A DNA stretch of 64,000 nt from a virus, in IMG/VR virus record IMGVR_UViG_3300044640_001495, positions 186,001 through 250,000 of that record. One strand, given 5' to 3'. The notes beneath the pieces are model-generated. The model was given only the letters and a program-made list of their open reading frames with translations. It ran no database searches and was not told the DNA's origin. Below are positions 19,513 to 26,056 of this stretch, one piece after another (the first letter of the stretch is position 1; every line of letters starts with the position of its first letter). Position numbers and translations under genes: made by a program.

Positions 19513-21287
19513 TTAAAATCAAAGACCTAACAGTTAGAAACTTTATGAGCGTGGGCGCACAGACCCAAGCAATTAACTTTGACAAAGGACAACTGACGCT
19601 AGTGCTAGGTGAAAACTTAGATCTAGGCGGTGATGACAGCGGAGCCCGTAATGGTACAGGTAAAACCACTATTATCAATGGCCTTAGCTATGCCATATTT
19701 GGTACTGCGTTAACTAACATCAAGAAAGATAATCTTGTTAACAAGATCAACAACAAAGGTATGCTGTGTACTGTTAGTTTTGAAAAGGACGGCATTGACT
19801 ATCGTATCGAGCGTGGCCGGAAACCTAACATTTTAAAATTTACTGTTAACGGTCAAGAACAAGAAAGCCTAGATCAAGATGAGAGTCAAGGCGATTCAAG
19901 AGAAACACAAAAAGATATTGAAGATGTATTCGGTATGTCCCATGACATGTTCAAACATCTTGTGGCTCTTAACACTTACACTGAACCGTTTCTTTCTATG
20001 AAGGCTGCGGATCAACGTGCTATCATTGAACAACTGTTGGGTATTACACAATTAAGTGAAAAGGCAGAAGCTCTTAAAGAACAGATCAAACAGAGCAAAG
20101 ATAATATTTCCACAGAAAATATAAAACTTGAAACTATCAAAGCCAGCAATGAACGTATTCAACAGAGTATCGAATCTCTTGAACGCAAACAACGCCTGTG
20201 GGAAGAACAACACGAAACTGCTCTTACTAATTTAACCAAAGCCATTGAAAAATTGTTGGATGTTGAGATTGATGATGAAATTGCCAATCAACGTGCTTTG
20301 GTAGAGTGGAACAAAAGTAAAAAAGAACGTGATAGCCTAACAGTTCTTGTTGCCAAACAGACTAGTACACTAGAAAGAGAACAGCGAACACTGGAAAAAC
20401 TAGAAAGAGAATTAATAACTCTTGCAGATCACAAGTGTCATAGTTGTGGTCAAGATCTACATGATACCAAACATGATGAAATGATGTCTGCTAAAAGCAA
20501 GCAGGTTGAAGAAAGCCAAGGACATTTAAAAACTCACAGTGAAGAACTCAGTGAACTTAACGAAGCACTTAGTCTAGTTGGTGAATTAGGTCAATGTCCC
20601 ACAGTGATCTATGACAATCTAGAACAAGCACTCAATCATAAAAATACTCTAGGCAGTTTAGAGCGTGATTTAGAAATCAAAGTTGCGGAAGATAATCCTT
20701 ACATTGAACAAATTGAAGAATTACGCAATACTGCGGTACAGGAAGTAGACTATGAAGGCTTAAACAAACTAGTGCGTGTTAAAGACCATCAAGAGTTCTT
20801 ACACAAACTGTTAACTAACAAAGACAGCTTTATCCGTAAGCGTATTATTGATCAAAATCTAGCCTATCTAAATCAGCGACTGACGTATTATCTCGATAAA
20901 ATTGGTTTACCGCATCTGGTAGAATTCCAAAACGATCTAACTGTTATTATTACACAATTAGGACAAGATCTAGACTTTGATAATCTATCACGTGGTGAAC
21001 GCAATAGGCTTATTTTGTCTATGTCGTGGGCATTCCGTGATGTATGGGAAAACTTATATCAAGCAATTAATCTGTTATTCATTGACGAACTTGTTGATAG
21101 CGGGATGGATGCCAGCGGAGTTGAAAGTAGTATTGCGGTACTCAAGAAGATGACCCGTGAACGTAATAAGAATGTATTCTTGATCAGTCATAGAGATGAT
21201 CTAACCAGCCGTGTTAATCATGTGCTCAAGGTTATTAAAGAAAACGGATTTACCAGCTATTCAAATGATGTGGAGATTGTTGCTTGA
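19509..21287 (+). CDS. 46: recombination endonuclease subunit gp46 (SbcC/Rad50-like ATPase)
   Basis: The 592-residue protein is an SMC-type ATPase: Walker A 'GARNGTGKTT' at about 45-54, a coiled coil from ~185 to ~460 interrupted by a zinc hook 'CHSCGQDLH' with C310 and C313, the ABC signature 'LSRGERNRL' near 492, and Walker B 'LLFIDELVD' near 522. It partners gp47 in DNA end processing. All key motifs are intact and the length is close to T4 gp46 (560). It starts inside the gp47 stop, and the next gene starts at a TTG inside its own stop. Confidence 0.95.
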   Translation: MIKIKDLTVRNFMSVGAQTQAINFDKGQLTLVLGENLDLGGDDSGARNGTGKTTIINGLSYAIFGTALTNIKKDNLVNKINNKGMLCTVSFEKDGIDYRIERGRKPNILKFTVNGQEQESLDQDESQGDSRETQKDIEDVFGMSHDMFKHLVALNTYTEPFLSMKAADQRAIIEQLLGITQLSEKAEALKEQIKQSKDNISTENIKLETIKASNERIQQSIESLERKQRLWEEQHETALTNLTKAIEKLLDVEIDDEIANQRALVEWNKSKKERDSLTVLVAKQTSTLEREQRTLEKLERELITLADHKCHSCGQDLHDTKHDEMMSAKSKQVEESQGHLKTHSEELSELNEALSLVGELGQCPTVIYDNLEQALNHKNTLGSLERDLEIKVAEDNPYIEQIEELRNTAVQEVDYEGLNKLVRVKDHQEFLHKLLTNKDSFIRKRIIDQNLAYLNQRLTYYLDKIGLPHLVEFQNDLTVIITQLGQDLDFDNLSRGERNRLILSMSWAFRDVWENLYQAINLLFIDELVDSGMDASGVESSIAVLKKMTRERNKNVFLISHRDDLTSRVNHVLKVIKENGFTSYSNDVEIVA

Positions 21288-21514
21288 GTTCAGAAAGCCA
21301 TGACAAGATGATTGCTGCTTTTCAGGAATATTTTAAGTGGCAAGAACGATTTGAATACAAAGGCTCTGACGAAGCAGGCATTAAGGCACGATATTGGCTA
21401 TCAGAAATACGTAATGAAGCAAGCGTAAGGCGCATAGAAATACAGGCAAAAAGAGAAGAACGCAAACAAGCCAGAAAAGGCATGATAGGAAGGCCCAAGA
21501 AAATAAGTACCTGA
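21284..21514 (+). CDS. small conserved hypothetical protein downstream of gp46
   Basis: This 76-residue protein begins at a TTG that overlaps the gp46 stop (TTGA), so coupled translation is likely; the first in-frame ATG would lose eight residues. It is highly charged: an N-terminal half with 'EYFKWQERFEYKGSDEAGIK', then a basic helix 'RRIEIQAKREERKQARK' and a short tail ending 'GRPKKIST'. The basic tail suggests nucleic-acid binding, but no family is recognised with certainty. Its final base is shared with the next gene's ATG (TGATG). Confidence 0.72.
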   Translation: MSSESHDKMIAAFQEYFKWQERFEYKGSDEAGIKARYWLSEIRNEASVRRIEIQAKREERKQARKGMIGRPKKIST

Positions 21515-21948
21515 TGACATGGTACTATAAGAAGAAAGAAGTTGTTGAAATCTCCGAAGATTACATCGGTTTCGTATATCTTATTACTAATGTCGTCTCT
21601 GGGCGCAAGTATATAGGCAAAAAACTAGCCAAGTTTGCAAAGACCACTTATAAAACAGTAACTTTGAAGAACGGCAAAAAGAAGAAAAAGAAAATTAGAG
21701 GCAAAATTGAAAGCGATTGGAAGGACTATTATGGTTCTAGCGATGCGCTAACAGCAGACGTACAGGCCTTAGGCAAAGAAAACTTCACCAGAGAAATATT
21801 ATTCTACTGCAAAAACAAATCAGAATGCAGCTACATCGAGGCAAGAGAACAATTCAAACACAAAGTTCTAGAATCAACTGACTGGTACAACGGTCACATA
21901 CAGGTTCGAGTTCACGGCTCACATATCCTCAAAAAACCCAAAATTTAA
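21514..21948 (+). CDS. GIY-YIG-like endonuclease (SegE-like)
   Basis: The 144-residue protein has 'GFVYLITNVVSGRKYIGKK' at residues 19-37, which matches the paired GIY and YIG elements of GIY-YIG nucleases with the usual spacing. A lysine-rich insert follows, then 'DWKDYYGSSD', and later 'CSYIEAREQFKHKVL', where a conserved Glu would be expected. Such proteins in T4-like phages include the Seg homing endonucleases and housekeeping relatives. It is a small, single-domain protein in frame with the gp46 operon, which argues for a resident gene rather than a recent invader. Specificity unknown. Confidence 0.65.
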   Translation: MTWYYKKKEVVEISEDYIGFVYLITNVVSGRKYIGKKLAKFAKTTYKTVTLKNGKKKKKKIRGKIESDWKDYYGSSDALTADVQALGKENFTREILFYCKNKSECSYIEAREQFKHKVLESTDWYNGHIQVRVHGSHILKKPKI

Positions 21949-22335
21949 CAAACACACACCGCCACTAGGCTCAATAAATCTAGGCAACAAACTGCCAAAT
22001 AAGCCCGCACCGGCGTTGTTAGTGTGCCCTTAAAGCTGGATCTCGGATCGCAGTCAATGGAATTCCCTACTTGGCAGAGGGGTTGTACAGTAGTATCCTT
22101 AACAGGACCACGATCGGATATGCCTACAGAACCGGTTTACTGTACAAGAAAGTATTATATCAAGGCTAAAGATGGGAGAAAAACCCACGGTTGTTGCGCA
22201 AGACTGCGTTTGTGTAGCAATCCGCCGTCATTAATAAGACTTGGCTCGAGGTACCGGATGACCGCCTCTGTAAACGCCATAACGCCGTATGTACTGTGCA
22301 ACTCGCATAATGCTTCTTAGCCCGCAAGGGCTAAG
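21949..22335 (+). ncRNA. candidate structured RNA, no known family recognised
   Basis: This gene-free stretch is visibly richer in G+C than its neighbours. Helices I can pair by eye: 21992-21998 with 22071-22077 (7 bp); 22083-22092 with 22138-22147 (perfect 10 bp) enclosing 22093-22098 with 22116-22121; 22173-22176 with 22184-22187; 22188-22193 with 22218-22224 (one bulge) enclosing 22197-22200 with 22205-22208; 22248-22252 with 22264-22268; and a closing GCAA-capped hairpin 22316-22335. A GTG-started frame of 98 codons (22024-22320) is also open, but its product is Cys/Arg-rich and unlike any protein I know. I see no tRNA, tmRNA, RNase P or intron core. Strand and ends are guesses: the final hairpin is followed by A/T-rich sequence without a U-tract. 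Confidence 0.45.
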
Positions 22336-22452
22336 TATGACTGAACAATCTGCATAATACTTAAATTGCTTCGCAATTACAATAATCAACACAGTTTAGG
22401 AGAAAGAAAATTCGTTGAGCGAAAGCGAAAACGAATGTGAGCTTCAGCTCAC
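22316..22452 (+). repeat. chain of four stem-loops with a 12-nt direct repeat
   Basis: Four hairpins follow each other: 22316-22335 (8 bp, GCAA loop), 22364-22378 (6 bp, TTC loop), 22410-22436 (7 bp outer stem with an inner GC-GAAA-GC hairpin), and 22437-22452 (6 bp, TTCA loop). The sequence CAATTACAATAA follows the second hairpin (22374-22385) and overlaps the last base of the fourth (22452-22463), so part of the block may be a duplicated hairpin-plus-tail unit. The chain ends just before the next gene's promoter-like sequence. Confidence 0.6.
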
Positions 22453-22458
22453 AATTAC

Positions 22459-22466
22459 AATAAATA
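22459..22466 (+). promoter_or_regulatory. late promoter octamer upstream of the internal-protein genes
   Basis: The octamer AATAAATA differs by one base from T4 late TATAAATA and lies 22 nt before the ATG at 22489, giving a leader of only ~15 nt. It is fused to the second CAATTACAATAA repeat; the first copy lacks the TAAATA completion. Confidence 0.5.
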
Positions 22467-22488
22467 ACATATCAACCTTCGAGTAAAC

Positions 22489-23961
22489 ATGAGAGTAAGC
22501 AATATAATATTTGAACAACATATGATTAATTCTAATAAAATCCTATTAGAATCATGTCATGACCTTGATATCGAACAACAGGCAGTTGTTGAAGGTATTT
22601 ACAACGAGTTACGACCTTTAATCGAAGCTAGTCTTAGTGCTGATCAAATTAAAACTATATTTGGTAGTATAGAGAAGTCTGCAACTGATGCTGGCGGTAA
22701 TAGAACCATGCTGGGCAAAGGTGTTGACGTAGCTAAAAAAGCTGATGAAGTGGTCAACAACATTGGTAAATGGCTACAGGATACTACTCCAGTTAAGGCA
22801 TTTGATCAAAAGTTCGATAACTTAAAGAATAAAATCAATACCAAGTTTCCAGATAGTAAAATTTTAGATATGATTTCAAATATGGGAATCTATGCTACAA
22901 ACAATCCTGGAAAGACTGCTGCAATTATTGGTGTTCTAACTGCTATTGCTGCCTTAGCAGGCGGGCCAGTAGGCGGTGCTATTGCTGGTCAAGTACTGCG
23001 TGGTGCTGTAGAATTACTTAAAGGCGAAAAATTATCCACTGCCTTAGGCAAAGGTATTAAAACTGCTGCCTATGGTTTCATTGCAGGAAAGACTTTCGAA
23101 TTGCTAGGCGACGCAATCAAAGGCGGAGCACAGGTAGTTAAAGATAATCTGTTTCCAAACGCACTTCGTTTAAACATGACTCAGGTCTTTGATGAAGTTG
23201 GCGGTGAACTAGGTACTCGCTGGGCTAATTTTGAAATTAAAGGACTAGTTGGTAGACCTGAAGACATTAACACAGCTAAAAAATTGTTTGGCGAAGCTGG
23301 GCAATATTGGAAAGCCGGAGACTATGAGCAGAGTGCAGCCACTTGGAAATCACTGGAAGGCTTGATTGCTGACACATTCAACGATAAAGAATACATAGCG
23401 CAGATTGCGTCTGATCAAGCTAGTAGAACTATGATCAGTCAGGCAGCACAAGCTGCTCAAGAAGCTACTAAATATCTTGGAGCGGCTGCACAGGGTGCAG
23501 TAGCTGCCGCAGGAGTTAAAGGTGCTCCTGCTAAAAAAGAATCTATACAACATCATCAACGTCCCTTAAGTGAAGGACAAGTGTATCTGGTGTTTAAACG
23601 AATCACCGAATCGCAACTCAACGAAGGGCCAGCGGATGCTATCAAGGGTCTGGCTGGCAAGGTCATGAACAAGGCTCGCACAGTTGGCACCAATCTAACA
23701 ACTAAGATTACTGCTGACAAATTAAATTCTGCTTGGCAAAAGGCAGGCGCACCCGTTGACAGTGAAGAACTTAAAAAGTTTTTAACCACTCAAGGTGTTG
23801 ATGCTGCAATAGTAGACGGCGTATATAAATCTTTAAAAATCAAGAGTGGTGTTGCAGCCACATCTTTGTATGCACAAGTTAAAACAGATTTAGCAAAACT
23901 AGACATGAAAGGCAAACAGCGTCTTTCGGCTTATCTACAAAAACAATTAGGAACTGCTTAA
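22489..23961 (+). CDS. putative internal head protein with prohead-protease site
   Basis: The 490-residue protein has a hydrophobic Gly/Ala segment at about 140-175 ('TAAIIGVLTAIAALAGGPVG') and a second glycine-rich stretch near 200, suggesting membrane interaction. At residues 377-380 it reads 'LNEG', which fits the LxE|G/A rule of T4 prohead protease gp21. The C-terminal ~35 residues ('YAQVKTDLAKLDMKGKQR') closely match the end of the next gene's product. Position among late genes plus these sites suggests a packaged, possibly ejected, internal protein; this is inference, and a plain structural protein is possible. The ribosome site before the ATG is weak. Confidence 0.7.
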   Translation: MRVSNIIFEQHMINSNKILLESCHDLDIEQQAVVEGIYNELRPLIEASLSADQIKTIFGSIEKSATDAGGNRTMLGKGVDVAKKADEVVNNIGKWLQDTTPVKAFDQKFDNLKNKINTKFPDSKILDMISNMGIYATNNPGKTAAIIGVLTAIAALAGGPVGGAIAGQVLRGAVELLKGEKLSTALGKGIKTAAYGFIAGKTFELLGDAIKGGAQVVKDNLFPNALRLNMTQVFDEVGGELGTRWANFEIKGLVGRPEDINTAKKLFGEAGQYWKAGDYEQSAATWKSLEGLIADTFNDKEYIAQIASDQASRTMISQAAQAAQEATKYLGAAAQGAVAAAGVKGAPAKKESIQHHQRPLSEGQVYLVFKRITESQLNEGPADAIKGLAGKVMNKARTVGTNLTTKITADKLNSAWQKAGAPVDSEELKKFLTTQGVDAAIVDGVYKSLKIKSGVAATSLYAQVKTDLAKLDMKGKQRLSAYLQKQLGTA

Positions 23962-23962
23962 A

Positions 23963-24871
23963 ATGAAAATCTCTGAACTCCTCGTGGAAAGTCAACAGTT
24001 AGATGAAGGTCCAATTTTAAATAAAATTGGCTCTGCTGTGGGCAAAGGTGTTGGCGCAGTAGCCAAAGGTGTTGGCGCAGTAGCGGGTGGAGTAGCTGGC
24101 CTTGGGTCTGCTGTAAAAAAAGGATTTCAAGCAGGTAAAGCCACTGTAGGCGGCGCTGGCGATAATGCAGATCCAGCAGCAGATAATAGAAATATATTAC
24201 AAAAAGTAAGAGACACAATGCCTGGTTCAAAGGCTACAGCAGCCACAGGTGGTAGCACTGCTCAAACGGCACAAGATTCTCCTGCACCTGCAACAGGTGG
24301 CAGCACTGCTCAAACAACACAGCCTCCACAATCTACAAATAACAAAGCACCCGCTCAGAATAAATCGACATCAGCATTTGGAAAATTATCTGGGGCCGCC
24401 GCAGGACAACCAACCGACAATGCAGCAGTTAGCGGTGGTACACAGTATGCTCAAGTTAAAGCAAATATTGATAAACTTGACAAGAAAGGTAAACAACGTA
24501 TTCTACAGTTGTTGCAGAAAGAAGTTGGCACAGTGCCTGCAACTCCTAAGCCTACACCTGCTAAATCTACCGCAGGTGTTGCGCCAGCAAAACCCGCAGC
24601 AGCACCAACAGCAACAACTACTAAACCAGCATCGGTCCCGGCAGCGCCAGGAAAAGTTTTAAGAAAACCAAGAGCATTACAACAACCAGCTGCTGGAGAA
24701 GTGTCAGCTGCTGAACCAGCAGCTACTACAAAAAAATCAAGAACAAAAGCAGCTCCAACTCAAGCAGAAATTGATGCTGACCGTGAAAGAATTATGGGAG
24801 TAACTAGTGACAGCATTATTAGAACTAGGCCAATGATGGCAGAAGGTTTTAATTTGGTTAGAAAGCGTTAA
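23963..24871 (+). CDS. Ala/Pro/Thr-rich putative internal head protein with N-terminal targeting-like peptide
   Basis: The 302-residue protein begins 'MKISELLVESQQLDEGP'. This resembles the capsid-targeting peptides of T4 internal proteins, which are cut by gp21 after LxE; here L-D-E|G lies at the right place. It is followed by 'GKGVGAVAKGVGAVAGGVAG' (a duplicated hydrophobic glycine motif), two 'ATGGSTAQT' repeats, a 'YAQVKANIDKLDKKGKQR' motif at about 163-180 shared with the upstream gene, and a low-complexity Ala/Pro/Thr/Lys tail ending in basic residues. The start is 1 nt after the upstream stop. No enzymatic domain is seen. Confidence 0.72.
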   Translation: MKISELLVESQQLDEGPILNKIGSAVGKGVGAVAKGVGAVAGGVAGLGSAVKKGFQAGKATVGGAGDNADPAADNRNILQKVRDTMPGSKATAATGGSTAQTAQDSPAPATGGSTAQTTQPPQSTNNKAPAQNKSTSAFGKLSGAAAGQPTDNAAVSGGTQYAQVKANIDKLDKKGKQRILQLLQKEVGTVPATPKPTPAKSTAGVAPAKPAAAPTATTTKPASVPAAPGKVLRKPRALQQPAAGEVSAAEPAATTKKSRTKAAPTQAEIDADRERIMGVTSDSIIRTRPMMAEGFNLVRKR

Positions 24872-24876
24872 TAAAC

Positions 24877-24902
24877 AAAAAGGACTCCTAGGAGTCCTTT
24901 TT
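24877..24902. terminator. bidirectional terminator between convergent genes
   Basis: A 10-bp perfect stem (24877-24886 with 24893-24902) around CCTAGG is flanked by A-tracts on the left and T-tracts on the right, so it can stop transcription from both strands. It sits between the plus gene ending at 24871 and the minus gene ending at 24905. Confidence 0.9.
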
Positions 24903-24904
24903 TA

Positions 24905-25183
24905 TTAGAAGAACGGTAATCCGCTTTTCTTTGTAGTTTCTAAATTGTCTTTGATAATTTCACTAATGATCGAACGTTCTTCCCAACTCAAAGCCATGGC
25001 TTCGTCATAACTCATGCCTCGCATGTACCAACATATTTTTAATATGTCTTTTTTTAATTCTCTAGCCTCTTTTTCCAGCTCCGCAATATACAGTAGAATC
25101 TCCGGCTGAGGAAGTGTTAAGATCCTACCACGAAAAAATTTGTTTGATCCATAGCAATTTCTAATGTGAATTTGTGCTGGCAT
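24905..25183 (-). CDS. 51: baseplate hub assembly protein, gp51-like
   Basis: The 92-residue frame contains 'KKDILKICWYMRGMSYDEAM' and ends 'NLETTKKSGLPFF', a pattern I associate with the short gp51-like protein that follows gp26 in many marine T4-like phages; T4 gp51 itself is longer (about 249 residues). gp51 is needed to assemble the hub but is not in the virion. The only upstream ATG lies 67 nt inside gp26, a long overlap; a non-ATG start nearer the gp26 stop is possible, since residues ~1-22 would otherwise be encoded by gp26 sequence in another frame. Confidence 0.62.
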   Translation of the reverse strand: MPAQIHIRNCYGSNKFFRGRILTLPQPEILLYIAELEKEARELKKDILKICWYMRGMSYDEAMALSWEERSIISEIIKDNLETTKKSGLPFF

Positions 25184-25989
25184 TCTTCACACTCTACTCC
25201 TTCTGCTTTCAGCGCCATAATATCTTTCATTTCTTTGATTTGATCATTTACTAGATTGAAAATTTCACTTGAAGTGTTTTCCATAAATTCTTTCAACATG
25301 GCTTTATCAGTAACTGTACCATCTGGAGTTTCAATGCTGTCAATACAGTTAACCACTACATCTACAGTCATGCCTGTGAGATTTACAAAACTTTCTCCAA
25401 ATTTTGCTACTTTTTCTTCGTCTGATAACTCGTTGTCATTGACAATGGCAATTAATTTCTGCTGTTCGAATGTTTTAATAGCAATTTTTGTAAGTTCTTT
25501 GTAGGTATAGGGTCGAATATTTAATTTCAATTCACTCACAGCAAGTGTGTCATTGTATACAAAATCGCCTACTTTGTCTAGGAATGACAATAAATTTATA
25601 TCGTACTCATTACGGTGATCACAAGCAGGACAAGAACTCTTTACTTCCATTCTTTCACCATAGGTGGCAATACGAATGGCAATCAGCACCGGATCCATAT
25701 CTATACTAGGCATCAGCCAAGGATTTTTTATAGCTGGTACGCAGCTTTTTATTACTTCTACAGTGGCAGCACCATTCATTAATGCGTCAGGAGTTTTGAA
25801 CATTAATTCGTCTTTGGCTGTCATGGCAAACACAGGATATTCTTCAGTTTCGCTGATATCCAACGAGCCTTCTGGATAAAACTTTCCCTTACTGGGTAAT
25901 TTCAAATACAATTTTGGTTGTCTAAAATAGTTGGCCAGAGGGTTGTGAACTGTTTTCCTCATTGGTTGCGGAATGGTTTGATCAGGCAT
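25117..25989 (-). CDS. 26: baseplate hub subunit gp26
   Basis: The 290-residue protein has the gp26 N-terminal block 'YLKLPSKGKFYPEGSL', then 'VFAMTAKDELMFKTPDALMN' and 'IKSCVPAIKNPWLMPSIDMD'. Two cysteine pairs, 'CPACDH' near residue 120 and 'CEECQH' near 268, could form one zinc site. gp26 is a hub protein needed for central baseplate assembly. T4 gp26 is about 208 residues; the longer form with two CxxC knuckles is typical of non-enteric relatives. It is the first gene of a short minus-strand operon with a perfect TATAAATA octamer 33 nt upstream. Confidence 0.85.
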   Translation of the reverse strand: MPDQTIPQPMRKTVHNPLANYFRQPKLYLKLPSKGKFYPEGSLDISETEEYPVFAMTAKDELMFKTPDALMNGAATVEVIKSCVPAIKNPWLMPSIDMDPVLIAIRIATYGERMEVKSSCPACDHRNEYDINLLSFLDKVGDFVYNDTLAVSELKLNIRPYTYKELTKIAIKTFEQQKLIAIVNDNELSDEEKVAKFGESFVNLTGMTVDVVVNCIDSIETPDGTVTDKAMLKEFMENTSSEIFNLVNDQIKEMKDIMALKAEGVECEECQHKFTLEIAMDQTNFFVVGS

Positions 25990-26000
25990 TTTTTTTCTCC

Positions 26001-26008
26001 GATAAATA
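26001..26008 (+). promoter_or_regulatory. late promoter octamer for the tape measure gene
   Basis: GATAAATA, one base from TATAAATA, lies 48 nt upstream of the ATG at 26057 on the plus strand, within the 67-nt divergent gap with gp26. Confidence 0.5.
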
Positions 26009-26022
26009 CTTTATCTACATTG

Positions 26023-26030
26023 TATTTATA
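26023..26030 (-). promoter_or_regulatory. perfect late promoter octamer for gp26
   Basis: On the minus strand the sequence is exactly TATAAATA, the T4 late promoter element, 33 nt before the gp26 ATG. The two promoters in this gap point away from each other and overlap in extent, so transcription in one direction may affect the other. Confidence 0.68.
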
Positions 26031-26056
26031 TACGTAGTTTTTGGGGTTTACAATAA

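Noticed and set aside
21514-21948. Recently inserted homing endonuclease
   Set aside because: It is translationally chained to the preceding gene with no split target gene visible; a resident gene is more likely.
22024-22320. GTG-started 98-codon frame in the structured region
   Set aside because: No ribosome site, Cys/Arg-rich product with no recognised family, and strong base pairing across it; kept only as an alternative in the RNA entry.
21949-22335. Group I or II intron, tmRNA or RNase P RNA
   Set aside because: None of the conserved core sequences could be found, and there is no split gene around it.
24249-24662. 137-residue plus-strand frame rich in Gln/His/Leu
   Set aside because: Out-of-frame reading of the low-complexity Ala/Pro/Thr gene.
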